From Thiobacillus sp. UBA2597 (GTDB lineage: Bacteria > Pseudomonadota > Gammaproteobacteria > Burkholderiales > Thiobacillaceae): a stretch of DNA of 19,686 nt. A model generated the notes under the pieces. The model searched no databases. It saw only the letters and a program-made list of their open reading frames with translations, and had not been told where the DNA came from. Shown here piece after piece: positions 1 to 7,247 of the stretch (the stretch's first letter is position 1; each line of letters begins with the position of its first letter). Location of the stretch: assembly GCA_002339725.1 (NCBI GenBank), contig DDKN01000105.1, positions 1 through 19,686 of the forward strand, read 5' to 3'. The position numbers and the translations under genes are program-made.

Positions 1-160
1 GCACTTCGTGGTTGAATCCGCGCATTTGATTTGGCGAAGCTTACGAGCATATTTAATAATGCCGTCATTTATTATCAATGATGCCCATTAAAGCTTGGCC
101 CGCGTAGGACAAGCCCCGGTAACACGGGCATTTAGATTATTAATAATTCCCACAAATTCA
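1..160. other. AT-rich upstream region with short palindromes
   Basis: This non-coding stretch is clearly richer in A and T than the rest of the window. It contains a perfect 12-bp palindrome, ATTATTAATAAT, at 136-147, about 14 bp upstream of the -35 box at 161. Related AT words (CATTT followed by an AT run) recur near 23, 48, 66 and 129. A small inverted repeat TCATT/AATGA lies at 65-69 and 77-81. I see no coding sequence and no RNA gene. An upstream regulatory region for the gene at 226 is a reasonable inference, but the binding protein is unknown. Confidence 0.45.
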
Positions 161-189
161 TTGACATACCCCGGTTGCCGGTGTACTTT
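161..189 (+). promoter_or_regulatory. sigma70-type promoter for the repeat protein gene
   Basis: A perfect -35 hexamer TTGACA (161-166) is separated by 17 bp from TACTTT (184-189), which is a recognisable -10. Transcription would start near 196 and give a leader of about 30 nt before the ATG at 226. A purine-rich GAGGGGG ribosome binding site lies about 8 nt before that ATG. Together with the strong terminator at 818-846 this predicts an independent, well-expressed single-gene transcript. Confidence 0.65.
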
Positions 190-225
190 GACAGCACAAA
201 TTCAACGCACACGAGGGGGTGCACC

Positions 226-801
226 ATGAACAAGTTGCTCAAGCGCACTTTGATCGCCGCCGCGGTGGTCGGAAGCTTTTCCGCCTATGCCGCCTTCCAG
301 CCCGGCATGACCATGGTGCAGATCGAAAGCGAAATCGCGCAGCGCGCGCAGCAGGGTCAGGATGTCGCCACCATCGTGGCTGCGGCCGTGGCCGCCGGCA
401 TCAATCCCGCCAGCCTGACGGCGGCGCTGATCATGCAGGGTTTTCCGCCGTCTCAGGTGGTTTCGGCCATGGTTTCCGCGGGCCAGCCGGTTGACACCGT
501 GGTGCAGGCCGCGATCAATTCCGGCGCCCCGGTCAATACCGTGATGCAGGCCGCCATCAGCGCGGGCGCCCCGGCAAACGCGGTGATGCAGGCTGCCGTC
601 AACACCGGCGTCATCACCCCGCAGGCCGCCGTTCAGGTGGCCATCGCCTCGGGTGCGGACCCGACCACGCTCACGCCGCCGACCGCGGCGGGTGGCCCGC
701 CTGCCGGTGGCTTTGTGGTGCCGGCCGGTTTCAACCCCTTCTCCTTCACCCCGCCGCCGGCCGCCGGTGGCGGTGGTGGTGGCACTGCCAGCCCGAGCTG
801 A
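226..801 (+). CDS. secreted 14-residue-repeat protein, Gly/Pro-rich tail, unknown function
   Basis: This 191-residue protein matches no family I recognise. Residues 1-22 form a typical Sec signal peptide (MNKLLKR, hydrophobic core, AYA cleavage site), so export is likely. Residues 47-147 contain about seven imperfect 14-residue repeats of the form V-[VM]-Q-A-A-[IV]-x-[SAT]-G-A-P-x-[NDT]-[TA]; the best copies are at about 92-133. Residues 150-191 are Pro/Gly-rich and end in a run of six Gly before TASPS. There is no lipobox, cysteine or LPXTG-like motif. The start at 226 is chosen over the in-frame ATG at 175 because it has an SD and begins the signal peptide; 175 lies inside the promoter. The gene has its own promoter and terminator and sits beside EPS genes, so a surface or matrix role is possible but inferred only from context. 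Confidence 0.8.
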   Translation: MNKLLKRTLIAAAVVGSFSAYAAFQPGMTMVQIESEIAQRAQQGQDVATIVAAAVAAGINPASLTAALIMQGFPPSQVVSAMVSAGQPVDTVVQAAINSGAPVNTVMQAAISAGAPANAVMQAAVNTGVITPQAAVQVAIASGADPTTLTPPTAAGGPPAGGFVVPAGFNPFSFTPPPAAGGGGGGTASPS

Positions 802-817
802 TTGGGGCTTGGCGAAG

Positions 818-846
818 AAATGGCAGCACGGGCTGCCATTTTTTTT
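818..846 (+). terminator. intrinsic terminator after the repeat protein gene
   Basis: A perfect 10-bp stem, AAATGGCAGC (818-827) pairing with GCTGCCATTT (832-841), closes a 4-nt loop (ACGG). An uninterrupted T run follows (839-846). It lies 17 nt after the stop codon at 801 and only 36 nt before the ATG at 883, so it should separate the repeat protein gene from the polymerase gene, or allow limited read-through into it. Confidence 0.85.
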
Positions 847-882
847 GCCTGGTGCTCGAGCAGATTTCAGCCCCGGTCCGGC

Positions 883-2463
883 ATGACACCGCCCATGAAC
901 CCATCCCTGCCCGCTCACGCCCCGGCCCTGCCCGCCCAACACGGCCACGTGCCTGACCGATGGGTGTTTTACGGCCTGCTGGGCCTTTTGGTGTGGGCGC
1001 CGTTGCCGCTGGCCAGCAACCGCATTTGGGCGGTGGGCATTCTGCTTTTCTGGACACTGTTGTTGCTGGCGGGCACCGCCCATGCCTGGCGCCAGCATGC
1101 CGATGAGGCGATCGAGCGCCTGAAGGCGTTCCGCTGGCCCCTGGCCCTCTTGGGTGGCTATGTGCTGCTCACCCAGCTGCAAAGCCTGCCTCTGCCAGAG
1201 GCGTGGGTGGCGGCCCTGTCGCCCGAAAGCCATCGGGTGCAGGCGGCCGCCGGGCTGGAGGCGGCGGGCCTGGGCTACCGGCTGAGCATCGACCCCTTCC
1301 ACAGCCGGCTTTATGCCAGCCTGAGCATGATCTATTTCAGCGTGTTTCTGGTCGCCGCGCTCACGCTGCGCCACGGCGCACGCATCGAGCGGCTGGCCGA
1401 GGTGCTGGTGTGGAGCGGCCTGGCCTATGCCGTGCTGGGCGCCGTGCTGTATTCCTTCGATGCCCATTACCGGCTGTTCTTCACCGAGGTGTCGCATGAC
1501 AAGGTCATCGGCCCCTTCGTCAACCGCAACCATTTCGCCGGCTATCTGGAGCTGTGCCTGTCGGTGGGCATCGGCCTCATGCTGAGCCGACTCGGCAACG
1601 GCGGCCGCCCCGGGCGCGGCACCTGGCGCCAGCGCCTGATCGCGGCCCTGCGTTTTCTCATCAGCCCCAAGATGCGCCTGCGCCTGATGCTGGTGGTGAT
1701 GGTGATCGCGCTGGTGCTCACCCGCTCGCGCATGGGCAACACGGCCTTCTTTTCGGCCATGCTCATCGTCGGGCTGATCGCGCTCATCCTGGCGCGCCGC
1801 ATGGCGCCCGCCACCATCGGACTGATCGCCAGCCTGGTGGTGATCGATATCTTCATCATCGGCACCTGGGTGGGGGTGGAAAAGGTGGTGCAACGCATTC
1901 AGAACACCCCCCTCATGGCCGAGCGGGGGGATGCCCTGCCGGCCAGTGCAACCGCTGCGCAGCCGGCGCCGGCGATCAAGCCGCCCACACTCTCCATGCG
2001 CGAGCAGTCCTTGGAGGAGCGCGCGGTGCCCGCGGCCAACAGCCTTGATCTGATTCGCGACTTTCCCGTGTTCGGCAGCGGTGGCGGCAGTTACTACAAC
2101 GCCTTCTCGCGTTACCGGCCGGCCGAGATCGATCTCTTTTACGACCACGCCCACAACGACTACGCCGAAATCGCGGCCGACACCGGCCTGCTCGGCCTGG
2201 CCTTGCTGGGCGGGGTGGTGCTGCTGGCGGCAGCGCGCGCGCTCTGGGTGCTGGCCCGGCGCCGCTCGCCTCTGGCACGGGGCATGGCCTTCGCGGTGCT
2301 GATGGCGATCGTCGCCCTGGCCATTCACAGCACGGTGGATTTCAATCTGCAGATTCCGGCCAACGCCCTCATCTTCGTGGTGATTCTGGCCCTGGGCTGG
2401 TGCGTGGCGTCATTGCCGCGCGGCGGTCACTCGCATGCGCTGGCGCCGAAGACCGCTGCTTAA
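883..2463 (+). CDS. O-antigen ligase / Wzy-like polysaccharide polymerase
   Basis: This is a 526-residue polytopic inner-membrane protein with about ten or more hydrophobic segments. The Wzy_C/O-antigen ligase core is visible: VNRNHFAGY at 213-221, a TM segment ending in LTRSRMG (279-285), a large periplasmic loop (about 332-425) ending in DHAHNDYAEIAADTG (421-435), then C-terminal TM helices. HND motifs in this loop are typical of bacterial enzymes that polymerise or ligate undecaprenyl-linked glycans. It most likely acts as the Wzy polymerase for the adjacent EPS locus, although it is convergent to that operon. No good SD precedes ATG 883 or the alternative ATG 895; a TTG at 802 would read through the terminator hairpin and is less likely. 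Polymerase versus ligase cannot be settled from sequence. Confidence 0.85.
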   Translation: MTPPMNPSLPAHAPALPAQHGHVPDRWVFYGLLGLLVWAPLPLASNRIWAVGILLFWTLLLLAGTAHAWRQHADEAIERLKAFRWPLALLGGYVLLTQLQSLPLPEAWVAALSPESHRVQAAAGLEAAGLGYRLSIDPFHSRLYASLSMIYFSVFLVAALTLRHGARIERLAEVLVWSGLAYAVLGAVLYSFDAHYRLFFTEVSHDKVIGPFVNRNHFAGYLELCLSVGIGLMLSRLGNGGRPGRGTWRQRLIAALRFLISPKMRLRLMLVVMVIALVLTRSRMGNTAFFSAMLIVGLIALILARRMAPATIGLIASLVVIDIFIIGTWVGVEKVVQRIQNTPLMAERGDALPASATAAQPAPAIKPPTLSMREQSLEERAVPAANSLDLIRDFPVFGSGGGSYYNAFSRYRPAEIDLFYDHAHNDYAEIAADTGLLGLALLGGVVLLAAARALWVLARRRSPLARGMAFAVLMAIVALAIHSTVDFNLQIPANALIFVVILALGWCVASLPRGGHSHALAPKTAA

Positions 2464-2539
2464 ATTTGAATAGCAGGCGTCGTGCGTCTTGCAGGCAACC
2501 GGCGAGTTTTTTTGGCTTGTTCGGCTTGAAAGCCAATCG

Positions 2540-2576
2540 TCCCCACCCCTACCCTCCCCATCAATGGGGAGGGGGT
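2540..2576. repeat. dispersed C/G-rich hairpin repeat, copy 1
   Basis: A C-rich lead (CCCCACCCCTA) runs into a hairpin with a 9-bp stem, CCCTCCCCA (2552-2560) and TGGGGAGGG (2565-2573), and a TCAA loop. A near-identical element lies at 4215-4250. It sits in the 268-bp gap (2464-2731) between the convergent polymerase and TPR genes. Apart from a small hairpin ATCGCG/CGCGAT at 2697-2712 I see nothing else in that gap. No T run follows the stem, so it is not a standard terminator on the + strand. Confidence 0.7.
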
Positions 2577-2731
2577 CATTCGCCTCGCCTGCCCCCTTTG
2601 TGGACCCTGAAGGGCATCAAGGGGGCGGCCTGGAGGACTCAGTTCGGCCTGGCTGAAGACCCTCCACCATTTCAGGTTCAAATTGCCCGGTGCAGTATCG
2701 CGGCGTCGCGATCACACCTCGATTCCGGCAC

Positions 2732-3373
2732 TCAGGGATAGGCCGCCACCCCATGACGGCCGGCAATGGCAGCCAAGTGTTTCTGCAACGGCGGCAGCGC
2801 GCGGGCATAGGCGGCGCGCAGGGCGGCCTTGCGTTCCTCTGCCAGCATCGGCCAGCGGGCCAGGCCGATCTCGGCCAGGCCGCTTTGCACCGCCGGCTCG
2901 TTCTGGCCGTAGGCCATGGCCAGGTCGAAGGCCTGCCACAGTTCCGGCCCGTTCTGGCCCAGATAATGCCGGGCCAGGGCGATGTTGACCCAGGTGTGGG
3001 GCGACATGGGGCGCCGCAGGCTGGCCTGGCGGTAATAGTCCAGGGCCTGCTGCATCAGGGGCCGGGCCAGTTCCGGCAGGTTCAGGGCGCGGTAGGCGCG
3101 CAGGGCATAGAGATAGCCCAGGTCGTCGTAGAGTTGCGGGTTGTCCGGTGTCAGCCGCAGGGCCTGTTGCAGATCGTCACGCACCGCGCGCCATTTTTCG
3201 GGCTCGGGCGGCAGGCCCTTGCCCGCGCGCCACTGGCCGATCTGCCAGCGCGCCTGCAGGGTGATCAGGTCGGCCAGGGCGGCGCGGCCACCGTGGTAGG
3301 CGGCAGCCGCCACGACGAGCAGGCCGAGCGCCAGCAGCAGCCCGGCGAGCCGGTGGCGCCCGCGCGGCGTCAT
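2732..3373 (-). CDS. small membrane-anchored TPR protein of the EPS operon
   Basis: The 213-residue product begins with a short basic stretch and one hydrophobic helix (about 9-26), so it is either an N-terminally anchored periplasmic protein or one with an uncleaved signal. The rest is helical, with TPR-like spacing at about 61-160 (for example LQQALRLTPDNPQLYDDLGYLYALRA, given here in part: residues 68-77 and 80-93). The ATG overlaps the stop codon of the upstream phosphatase gene (ATGA, 3370-3373), which implies translational coupling. Small TPR proteins of this kind occur in EPS loci and probably scaffold the assembly complex; similarity to VpsP-like proteins is possible but I cannot confirm it. 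It is the last gene of the operon. Confidence 0.75.
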   Translation of the reverse strand: MTPRGRHRLAGLLLALGLLVVAAAAYHGGRAALADLITLQARWQIGQWRAGKGLPPEPEKWRAVRDDLQQALRLTPDNPQLYDDLGYLYALRAYRALNLPELARPLMQQALDYYRQASLRRPMSPHTWVNIALARHYLGQNGPELWQAFDLAMAYGQNEPAVQSGLAEIGLARWPMLAEERKAALRAAYARALPPLQKHLAAIAGRHGVAAYP

Positions 3374-4104
3374 GCCCGCGCCGCCTCGGTCAGGCCCAGG
3401 ATGCGCGCCGGCCGCTCCTGCACCATGCGCCGGGCCAGGTCGGCCCCCAACAGCCGGTTCGCCGCATCACGCCCTTCGCTCAGGAGGGGCGGCCGGTGCT
3501 TCATGTTGTGCGCGTCGGTGGCCAGCACCCACACCCATTCCTGTTCCAGAAAATACAGCGCGGTCTTGTACGCCGCCTCGCCGAAGCGCCCGGCGAGCGA
3601 ACCGGCGGTGAGCTGCAGCCAGCATCCCATCTCGACGAAGGGGCGCAGCCGCTCGGGCCGGGTCATGGCGCTCTTGTTGCGCTCGGGGTGGGCGATGAGG
3701 GGGCGGATCTTCAGGTCGAACAGCTTGCCGACGAAGGCCTCGCTGCCGACCGGGATGAGCTGATGCGGGAATTCGAGCAAGAGGATGCGATAACCGTCGA
3801 CCGTGCCGAGGAAGGGCACTTCCTCCTGCAGGATCAGCTCGAGCGATTCCGGCTCCAGCCGCATCTCGCCGCCCAGGCGGATGTCGAGCGGAAGGCCGCG
3901 CAGCTTGAGCAGCTTTTGGAACGCCTCGAACTCCGCCTGCAGGGAGCTGCGGGTGTTGCGGTAGCGGGTGGGGTGCACATGCGGGGTGAGCACGGACAGG
4001 CTGATGCCGTCGGCCACTGCGGCCTCGGCCAGTTCGACCGCCTCCTGCACCGTCTGCGGGCCATCGTCGACGTTCGGGATGAAGTGGCAGTGCAGGTCGA
4101 TCAT
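3370..4104 (-). CDS. PHP-type protein-tyrosine phosphatase (CpsB/YwqE family)
   Basis: The 244-residue protein carries the PHP metal-site motifs in order: HCHFIPNVDDG (5-15), LTPHVH (39-44), GGE (78-80), LLLEFP (108-113), IAHPERN (137-143), LTAGSLAGRFG (165-175) and ATDAHN (195-200). Metal ligands His5, His7, Glu80, His139, Asp197 and His199 are all present, so it should be active. Members of this family dephosphorylate the tyrosine cluster of the partner BY-kinase and so control EPS chain length and output; the likely substrate is the kinase encoded directly upstream (4259-6511). Family length is about 240-260 residues, so the gene is complete. The neighbouring TPR gene starts inside its stop codon. 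Confidence 0.92.
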   Translation of the reverse strand: MIDLHCHFIPNVDDGPQTVQEAVELAEAAVADGISLSVLTPHVHPTRYRNTRSSLQAEFEAFQKLLKLRGLPLDIRLGGEMRLEPESLELILQEEVPFLGTVDGYRILLLEFPHQLIPVGSEAFVGKLFDLKIRPLIAHPERNKSAMTRPERLRPFVEMGCWLQLTAGSLAGRFGEAAYKTALYFLEQEWVWVLATDAHNMKHRPPLLSEGRDAANRLLGADLARRMVQERPARILGLTEAARA

Positions 4105-4214
4105 GACTGAGGCCTGATCTGATACCGGCTATTCAAATAATACACAACCGGGCAATTCATTCTTGGCAGGGATTTGCGCTCGGCTTCTAGCGGTTATCGA
4201 CTTCACTTTCACTT

Positions 4215-4250
4215 CTCCCCACCCCAACCCTCCCCACAAGTGGGGAGGGA
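4215..4250. repeat. dispersed C/G-rich hairpin repeat, copy 2
   Basis: This copy resembles the element at 2540-2576 and has the same orientation. It has a CTCCCCACCCCAA lead, then the stem CCCTCCCCA (4228-4236) with TGGGGAGGG (4241-4249) and a CAAG loop. The two stems are identical, while the loops differ. It lies 10 bp beyond the stop codon of the kinase gene in the 154-bp gap before the phosphatase gene, where its RNA hairpin could stabilise or separate the upstream message. Hairpin repeats of this G/C pattern are scattered in many proteobacterial genomes. Confidence 0.7.
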
Positions 4251-4258
4251 GCAAAGCT

Positions 4259-6511
4259 TCAGGCCGGCGTCTTGTCGCGGCTGTAGGCGCTGCTGTAGGC
4301 GCTGCCGTAGGCGCTCTTGTAGTCGTACTTGCCGTAGCCGGACTGCTCGCCGTAATACTTCTCGGCCTTTTCGAAATCGAACTGGTTGAGCACCACCCCC
4401 AGGATCTGCCCATCGGCCCGCTGGATGCGGGTGAGGCCCTTGCGCACCAGCGGATAGGGGGTCTCGTTGGCCTTGGTGACATAGATCACACCGGTGGCCT
4501 GGGCAGCCAGCACCATGGCGTCGGAGACCAGTTCGACCGGCGGCGAATCGATCACGATGATGTCGAACACCTGTTGCAGGCGGCCCAGGGCGTCCCTGAA
4601 TTTCTGCGACAGCAGCAACTCCAGCGGATTGGGCGGCACGGCGCCGGCGCCGAGCACGGCCAGATTGGTGCCGGGCACCATCTGCACGCACTCCTTCAGC
4701 TCGGCCGTGCCGGAGACGAAATTGGACAGGCCCTTGCTGCCGGGCGCCAGGTTGAGGCGCTTGGCCACGGTGGGGCGGCGCATGTCGGCATCGAGCAGCA
4801 GGGTTTTCTTGGTGTGGGCGTGGGCCAGCGCCAGGTTGATGGCGAAGGTGGTCTTGCCCTCGCCCGGCAGGCTGGAGCTGATCACCAGCACCCGGCTCGG
4901 CGCATCCAGGGCCGAGAGCAGCACCCCGGTGCGCGCGGTGCGGATGGCCTCGGCATAGACCGAATCGGGTTCTTCGATGAAGATGTGCGAGGTGCGCTCG
5001 GCATCGTTCCTGGCCAGGACCGGCAGGGTGGTGAGCAGGGGGTGCTTGAGCTTGGTCTCGACGTCCTCGGTGGTCTTCAGGGTGTTGTCCAGGCGGTCGA
5101 GCAGCAGCGAGGTGAGCGCGCCGCCCAGCAGGCCCAAGAGGCCCGCCACCATGACGATCAGCTGCTTCTTCGGCTTGACCGGCGCGTTGCTCACCACGGC
5201 GGGATCGACCACCCGCGCCACGGCGGTTTGCAGGTCACCCGCGACATGGGTCTCCTTCGAGCGCTTCATGAACATGTCGTACATCTGGCGGTTGGCCTCG
5301 ACCTCGCGTTCCAGGGCGCTCAGCTGGAATTCCTTGCGGTTGACGCTCTGCACCGCGCCGCGTGCCTGGTTGACGATGCCCTCGAGGGTGCGTTCGGTGG
5401 CCTTGGCCGCCTCGTATTCGCGGGTGACGCTGGCGACCACCGTCTCGACCCGGCGCTGCACGTTTTCCCGGGCCGCCTGCAATTCGGCCTCGGCCTGGAC
5501 GATCTTGGGATGCTCCCGACCGTAGCGCTGGGAGAGCTCGGACAGCTTGCGCTCGGCATCGGATTCCTGGCGCTTGGCTTCGGCCACGATGGGATTGCGC
5601 AGCACCGCGGGCAGGGCGCTGAGGTCGGCGTTTTTGTCGGCGCTGCGGATCTGGTTGTAAGCGCTTTCCGCCTCGGCCCGGCGCACCCGGGCATCGATCA
5701 GGCGCTGCATGGCCCCGGCGATCTGAATGCCGGCCCCGCTTTGGGCGGCCTGTTCGGCCACCACCATGCCGGTGCGGTCGCGGTATTCCTGCAAGGCCTT
5801 CTCAGACGCGGTCAGGCTCTCGCGCAGCGCTCCCAGGCGCTCCTGCAGCCAGGCACTGGCCTGGTTGGTCATCTGGAAGCGGGTCTCCAGATCGTTCTCG
5901 ATATAGACCTGCGCCAGGGTATTGGCCGCGCGCGCCGCCAGTTCCTTGTCCTCGCTTTCGAAGCTGATTCGCACCAGCTGGCTCAGCCGCACCGGCTCGA
6001 TGAACACCTGGCTGGCGAACCTGGGGTAGATCGCCGCCGCCAGGGTGGCCTCGTTCCAGACCGGCTCCTGCACCTCACCCGAAAAGCCGATGGCTTCCCG
6101 CAGGTCCTGCAGCACGCCGGTTTTCTTCTGGCGCGGATCGTATTCCGGCCGCTCCCAAAGCCTGAGCTTGGCGATGGTTTTCAGCGCCACCTCGCGCGAC
6201 TTCAGAATCTCGACCTGGGTCTGGAAGTGCTCCCGGTTCTGGGAGACCCCGCTGTAGACGTCCTCGATCGAGACGATCTTGCTTTTGTCGGCCTCGATCA
6301 GCAGGGTGGCGGTGGAGCGGTAGATCGGGGTCATGACGAAGGCGATCACCGCCGCCACCACGGCGACCGACAGGGCGAAGCCCAGGATGGCCCACTTGCG
6401 CTTGGCGATGCTGCGCCAGTATTCGAGCAGGTCCAGCTTGTCCTCGTCGGCCGGCGCCTCGTCGCCGAAGGCCGGATTTGGCGCGGCGTCCCGTGGGGTG
6501 GATGCAGTCAT
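4259..6511 (-). CDS. Wzc/GumC-like polysaccharide co-polymerase fused to BY-kinase
   Basis: The 750-residue inner-membrane protein joins a Wzz-type chain-length domain and a cytoplasmic tyrosine autokinase. TM1 is about 41-60, a long periplasmic coiled-coil region spans about 185-420, and TM2 is about 449-471. The kinase has Walker A SLPGEGKT (547-554), Walker A' LLLDADMRRP (571-580) and Walker B IIVIDSPP (651-658). Eight tyrosines cluster at the C-terminus (719, 720, 726, 729, 731, 735, 739, 743), which are the expected autophosphorylation sites. Phosphorylation cycles in this family drive oligomer assembly and polymer export. Its phosphatase is encoded next, and the periplasmic export partner just upstream. 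The ATG at 6511 is the natural start. The last tyrosines lie in a short repeat (see findings). Confidence 0.95.
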   Translation of the reverse strand: MTASTPRDAAPNPAFGDEAPADEDKLDLLEYWRSIAKRKWAILGFALSVAVVAAVIAFVMTPIYRSTATLLIEADKSKIVSIEDVYSGVSQNREHFQTQVEILKSREVALKTIAKLRLWERPEYDPRQKKTGVLQDLREAIGFSGEVQEPVWNEATLAAAIYPRFASQVFIEPVRLSQLVRISFESEDKELAARAANTLAQVYIENDLETRFQMTNQASAWLQERLGALRESLTASEKALQEYRDRTGMVVAEQAAQSGAGIQIAGAMQRLIDARVRRAEAESAYNQIRSADKNADLSALPAVLRNPIVAEAKRQESDAERKLSELSQRYGREHPKIVQAEAELQAARENVQRRVETVVASVTREYEAAKATERTLEGIVNQARGAVQSVNRKEFQLSALEREVEANRQMYDMFMKRSKETHVAGDLQTAVARVVDPAVVSNAPVKPKKQLIVMVAGLLGLLGGALTSLLLDRLDNTLKTTEDVETKLKHPLLTTLPVLARNDAERTSHIFIEEPDSVYAEAIRTARTGVLLSALDAPSRVLVISSSLPGEGKTTFAINLALAHAHTKKTLLLDADMRRPTVAKRLNLAPGSKGLSNFVSGTAELKECVQMVPGTNLAVLGAGAVPPNPLELLLSQKFRDALGRLQQVFDIIVIDSPPVELVSDAMVLAAQATGVIYVTKANETPYPLVRKGLTRIQRADGQILGVVLNQFDFEKAEKYYGEQSGYGKYDYKSAYGSAYSSAYSRDKTPA

Positions 6512-6547
6512 GGGGTGCGTCTCTATAACAAGCGGTGTTCAAAAGCG

Positions 6548-6579
6548 CGCGGCGAAAGGGAAACCGGTCTTTCGCCGCG
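6548..6579 (-). other. intercistronic hairpin between the Wza-like and Wzc-like genes
   Basis: An 11-bp perfect stem (6548-6558 with 6569-6579) encloses a 10-nt loop in the 73-bp gap between the two genes. On the minus-strand transcript it is followed by CTTTTG, a weak T run. It could act as a leaky terminator or an mRNA-stabilising structure that lowers co-polymerase expression relative to the upstream genes. Confidence 0.5.
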
Positions 6580-6584
6580 GGCGT

Positions 6585-7187
6585 TCAGAAAAAACTCTCT
6601 TCCACGGTGATGATGTCACCCGGGTTGACCTGGGTGTTGAGGTCGGCCTTCTGCGGGCGCTGCGCCGGGTCACCCTCCCGGATGATGAAAATCTTGTTGA
6701 GCGAGGCGCGCTCTCGAAAGCCGCCGGCGATGGAGGCGGCCTTGCGCACGGTAAGGCCGGGCTGGAAGGGGTAGCCACCCGGCTTGAACACCATGCCGTT
6801 GATGTAGAAGGGGCGGTATTCCTCGATCTGCACCGAGACCCGGGGGTTCACCAGATAGCGGCCGCGCAGTCCCTCGGTGATCTTGCGTTCCAGATCGCCC
6901 ACGGTGAGGCCGGCGATCTGGATTTCGCCCAGCACCGGATACGGCACGGTGCCGGCATCGGTGAGCCGGATCTTCTGCTTGCTGAGGTCTTCCTCGCCGA
7001 ACACGATGATGCTGATCAGATCGCCGGCGCCCAGTTTGTAGGTCGAGGCATAGGCACTGGCGAAGGCCTTTTCGTCGGCGGCATTGCCCGCTGGCAGCGC
7101 CGCCTCCTGGGCTTGGGCCGGGCCCTGGAAGAGACCGAGAAGCAATGCCATGGCGAGGAGGATACGCATCGCGGCTGCCAGGATCAT
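6585..7187 (-). CDS. short Wza-like polysaccharide export protein (Poly_export + SLBB)
   Basis: The 200-residue product has a Sec signal peptide ending near AQAQ (about 24-27) with no lipobox Cys, a Poly_export domain (about 48-122, beginning YKLGAGDLISIIVFGEEDLS) and one SLBB domain (about 125-170, with NGMVFKPGGYPFQPGLTVRK). E. coli Wza is about 380 residues, is a lipoprotein and carries a C-terminal amphipathic helix that crosses the outer membrane. This protein lacks the lipid anchor, the extra SLBB domains and that helix, so it is probably a periplasmic OPX ring that needs a separate outer-membrane pore. The best candidate is the beta-barrel encoded immediately upstream. ATG 7187 follows GGAAGG by 11 nt; a GTG at 7199 abuts the SD and is unlikely. 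Confidence 0.9.
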   Translation of the reverse strand: MILAAAMRILLAMALLLGLFQGPAQAQEAALPAGNAADEKAFASAYASTYKLGAGDLISIIVFGEEDLSKQKIRLTDAGTVPYPVLGEIQIAGLTVGDLERKITEGLRGRYLVNPRVSVQIEEYRPFYINGMVFKPGGYPFQPGLTVRKAASIAGGFRERASLNKIFIIREGDPAQRPQKADLNTQVNPGDIITVEESFF

Positions 7188-7247
7188 GGGTCTACACACC
7201 TTCCTGCTGCGGCGGGGAAGCTGTGCGCCCCCGGACCGCTAAAGAGC

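Noticed and set aside
202..2328. Long open minus-strand frame opposite the repeat protein and polymerase genes
   Set aside because: Its translation is low-complexity and rich in Arg, Gly, His and Gln with no domain, which is what the antisense of GC-rich codons gives; the + strand has a signal peptide and Wzy motifs.
2512..2536. TTGGCTT/AAGCCAA stem after the polymerase gene as a terminator
   Set aside because: The T run precedes the stem on the + strand and no T run follows it.
2660..2735. tRNA-like ending (TCGATTCCGGCACT) near the end of the TPR gene
   Set aside because: The T-arm resemblance is short; no acceptor stem, D-arm or anticodon arm can be folded around it.
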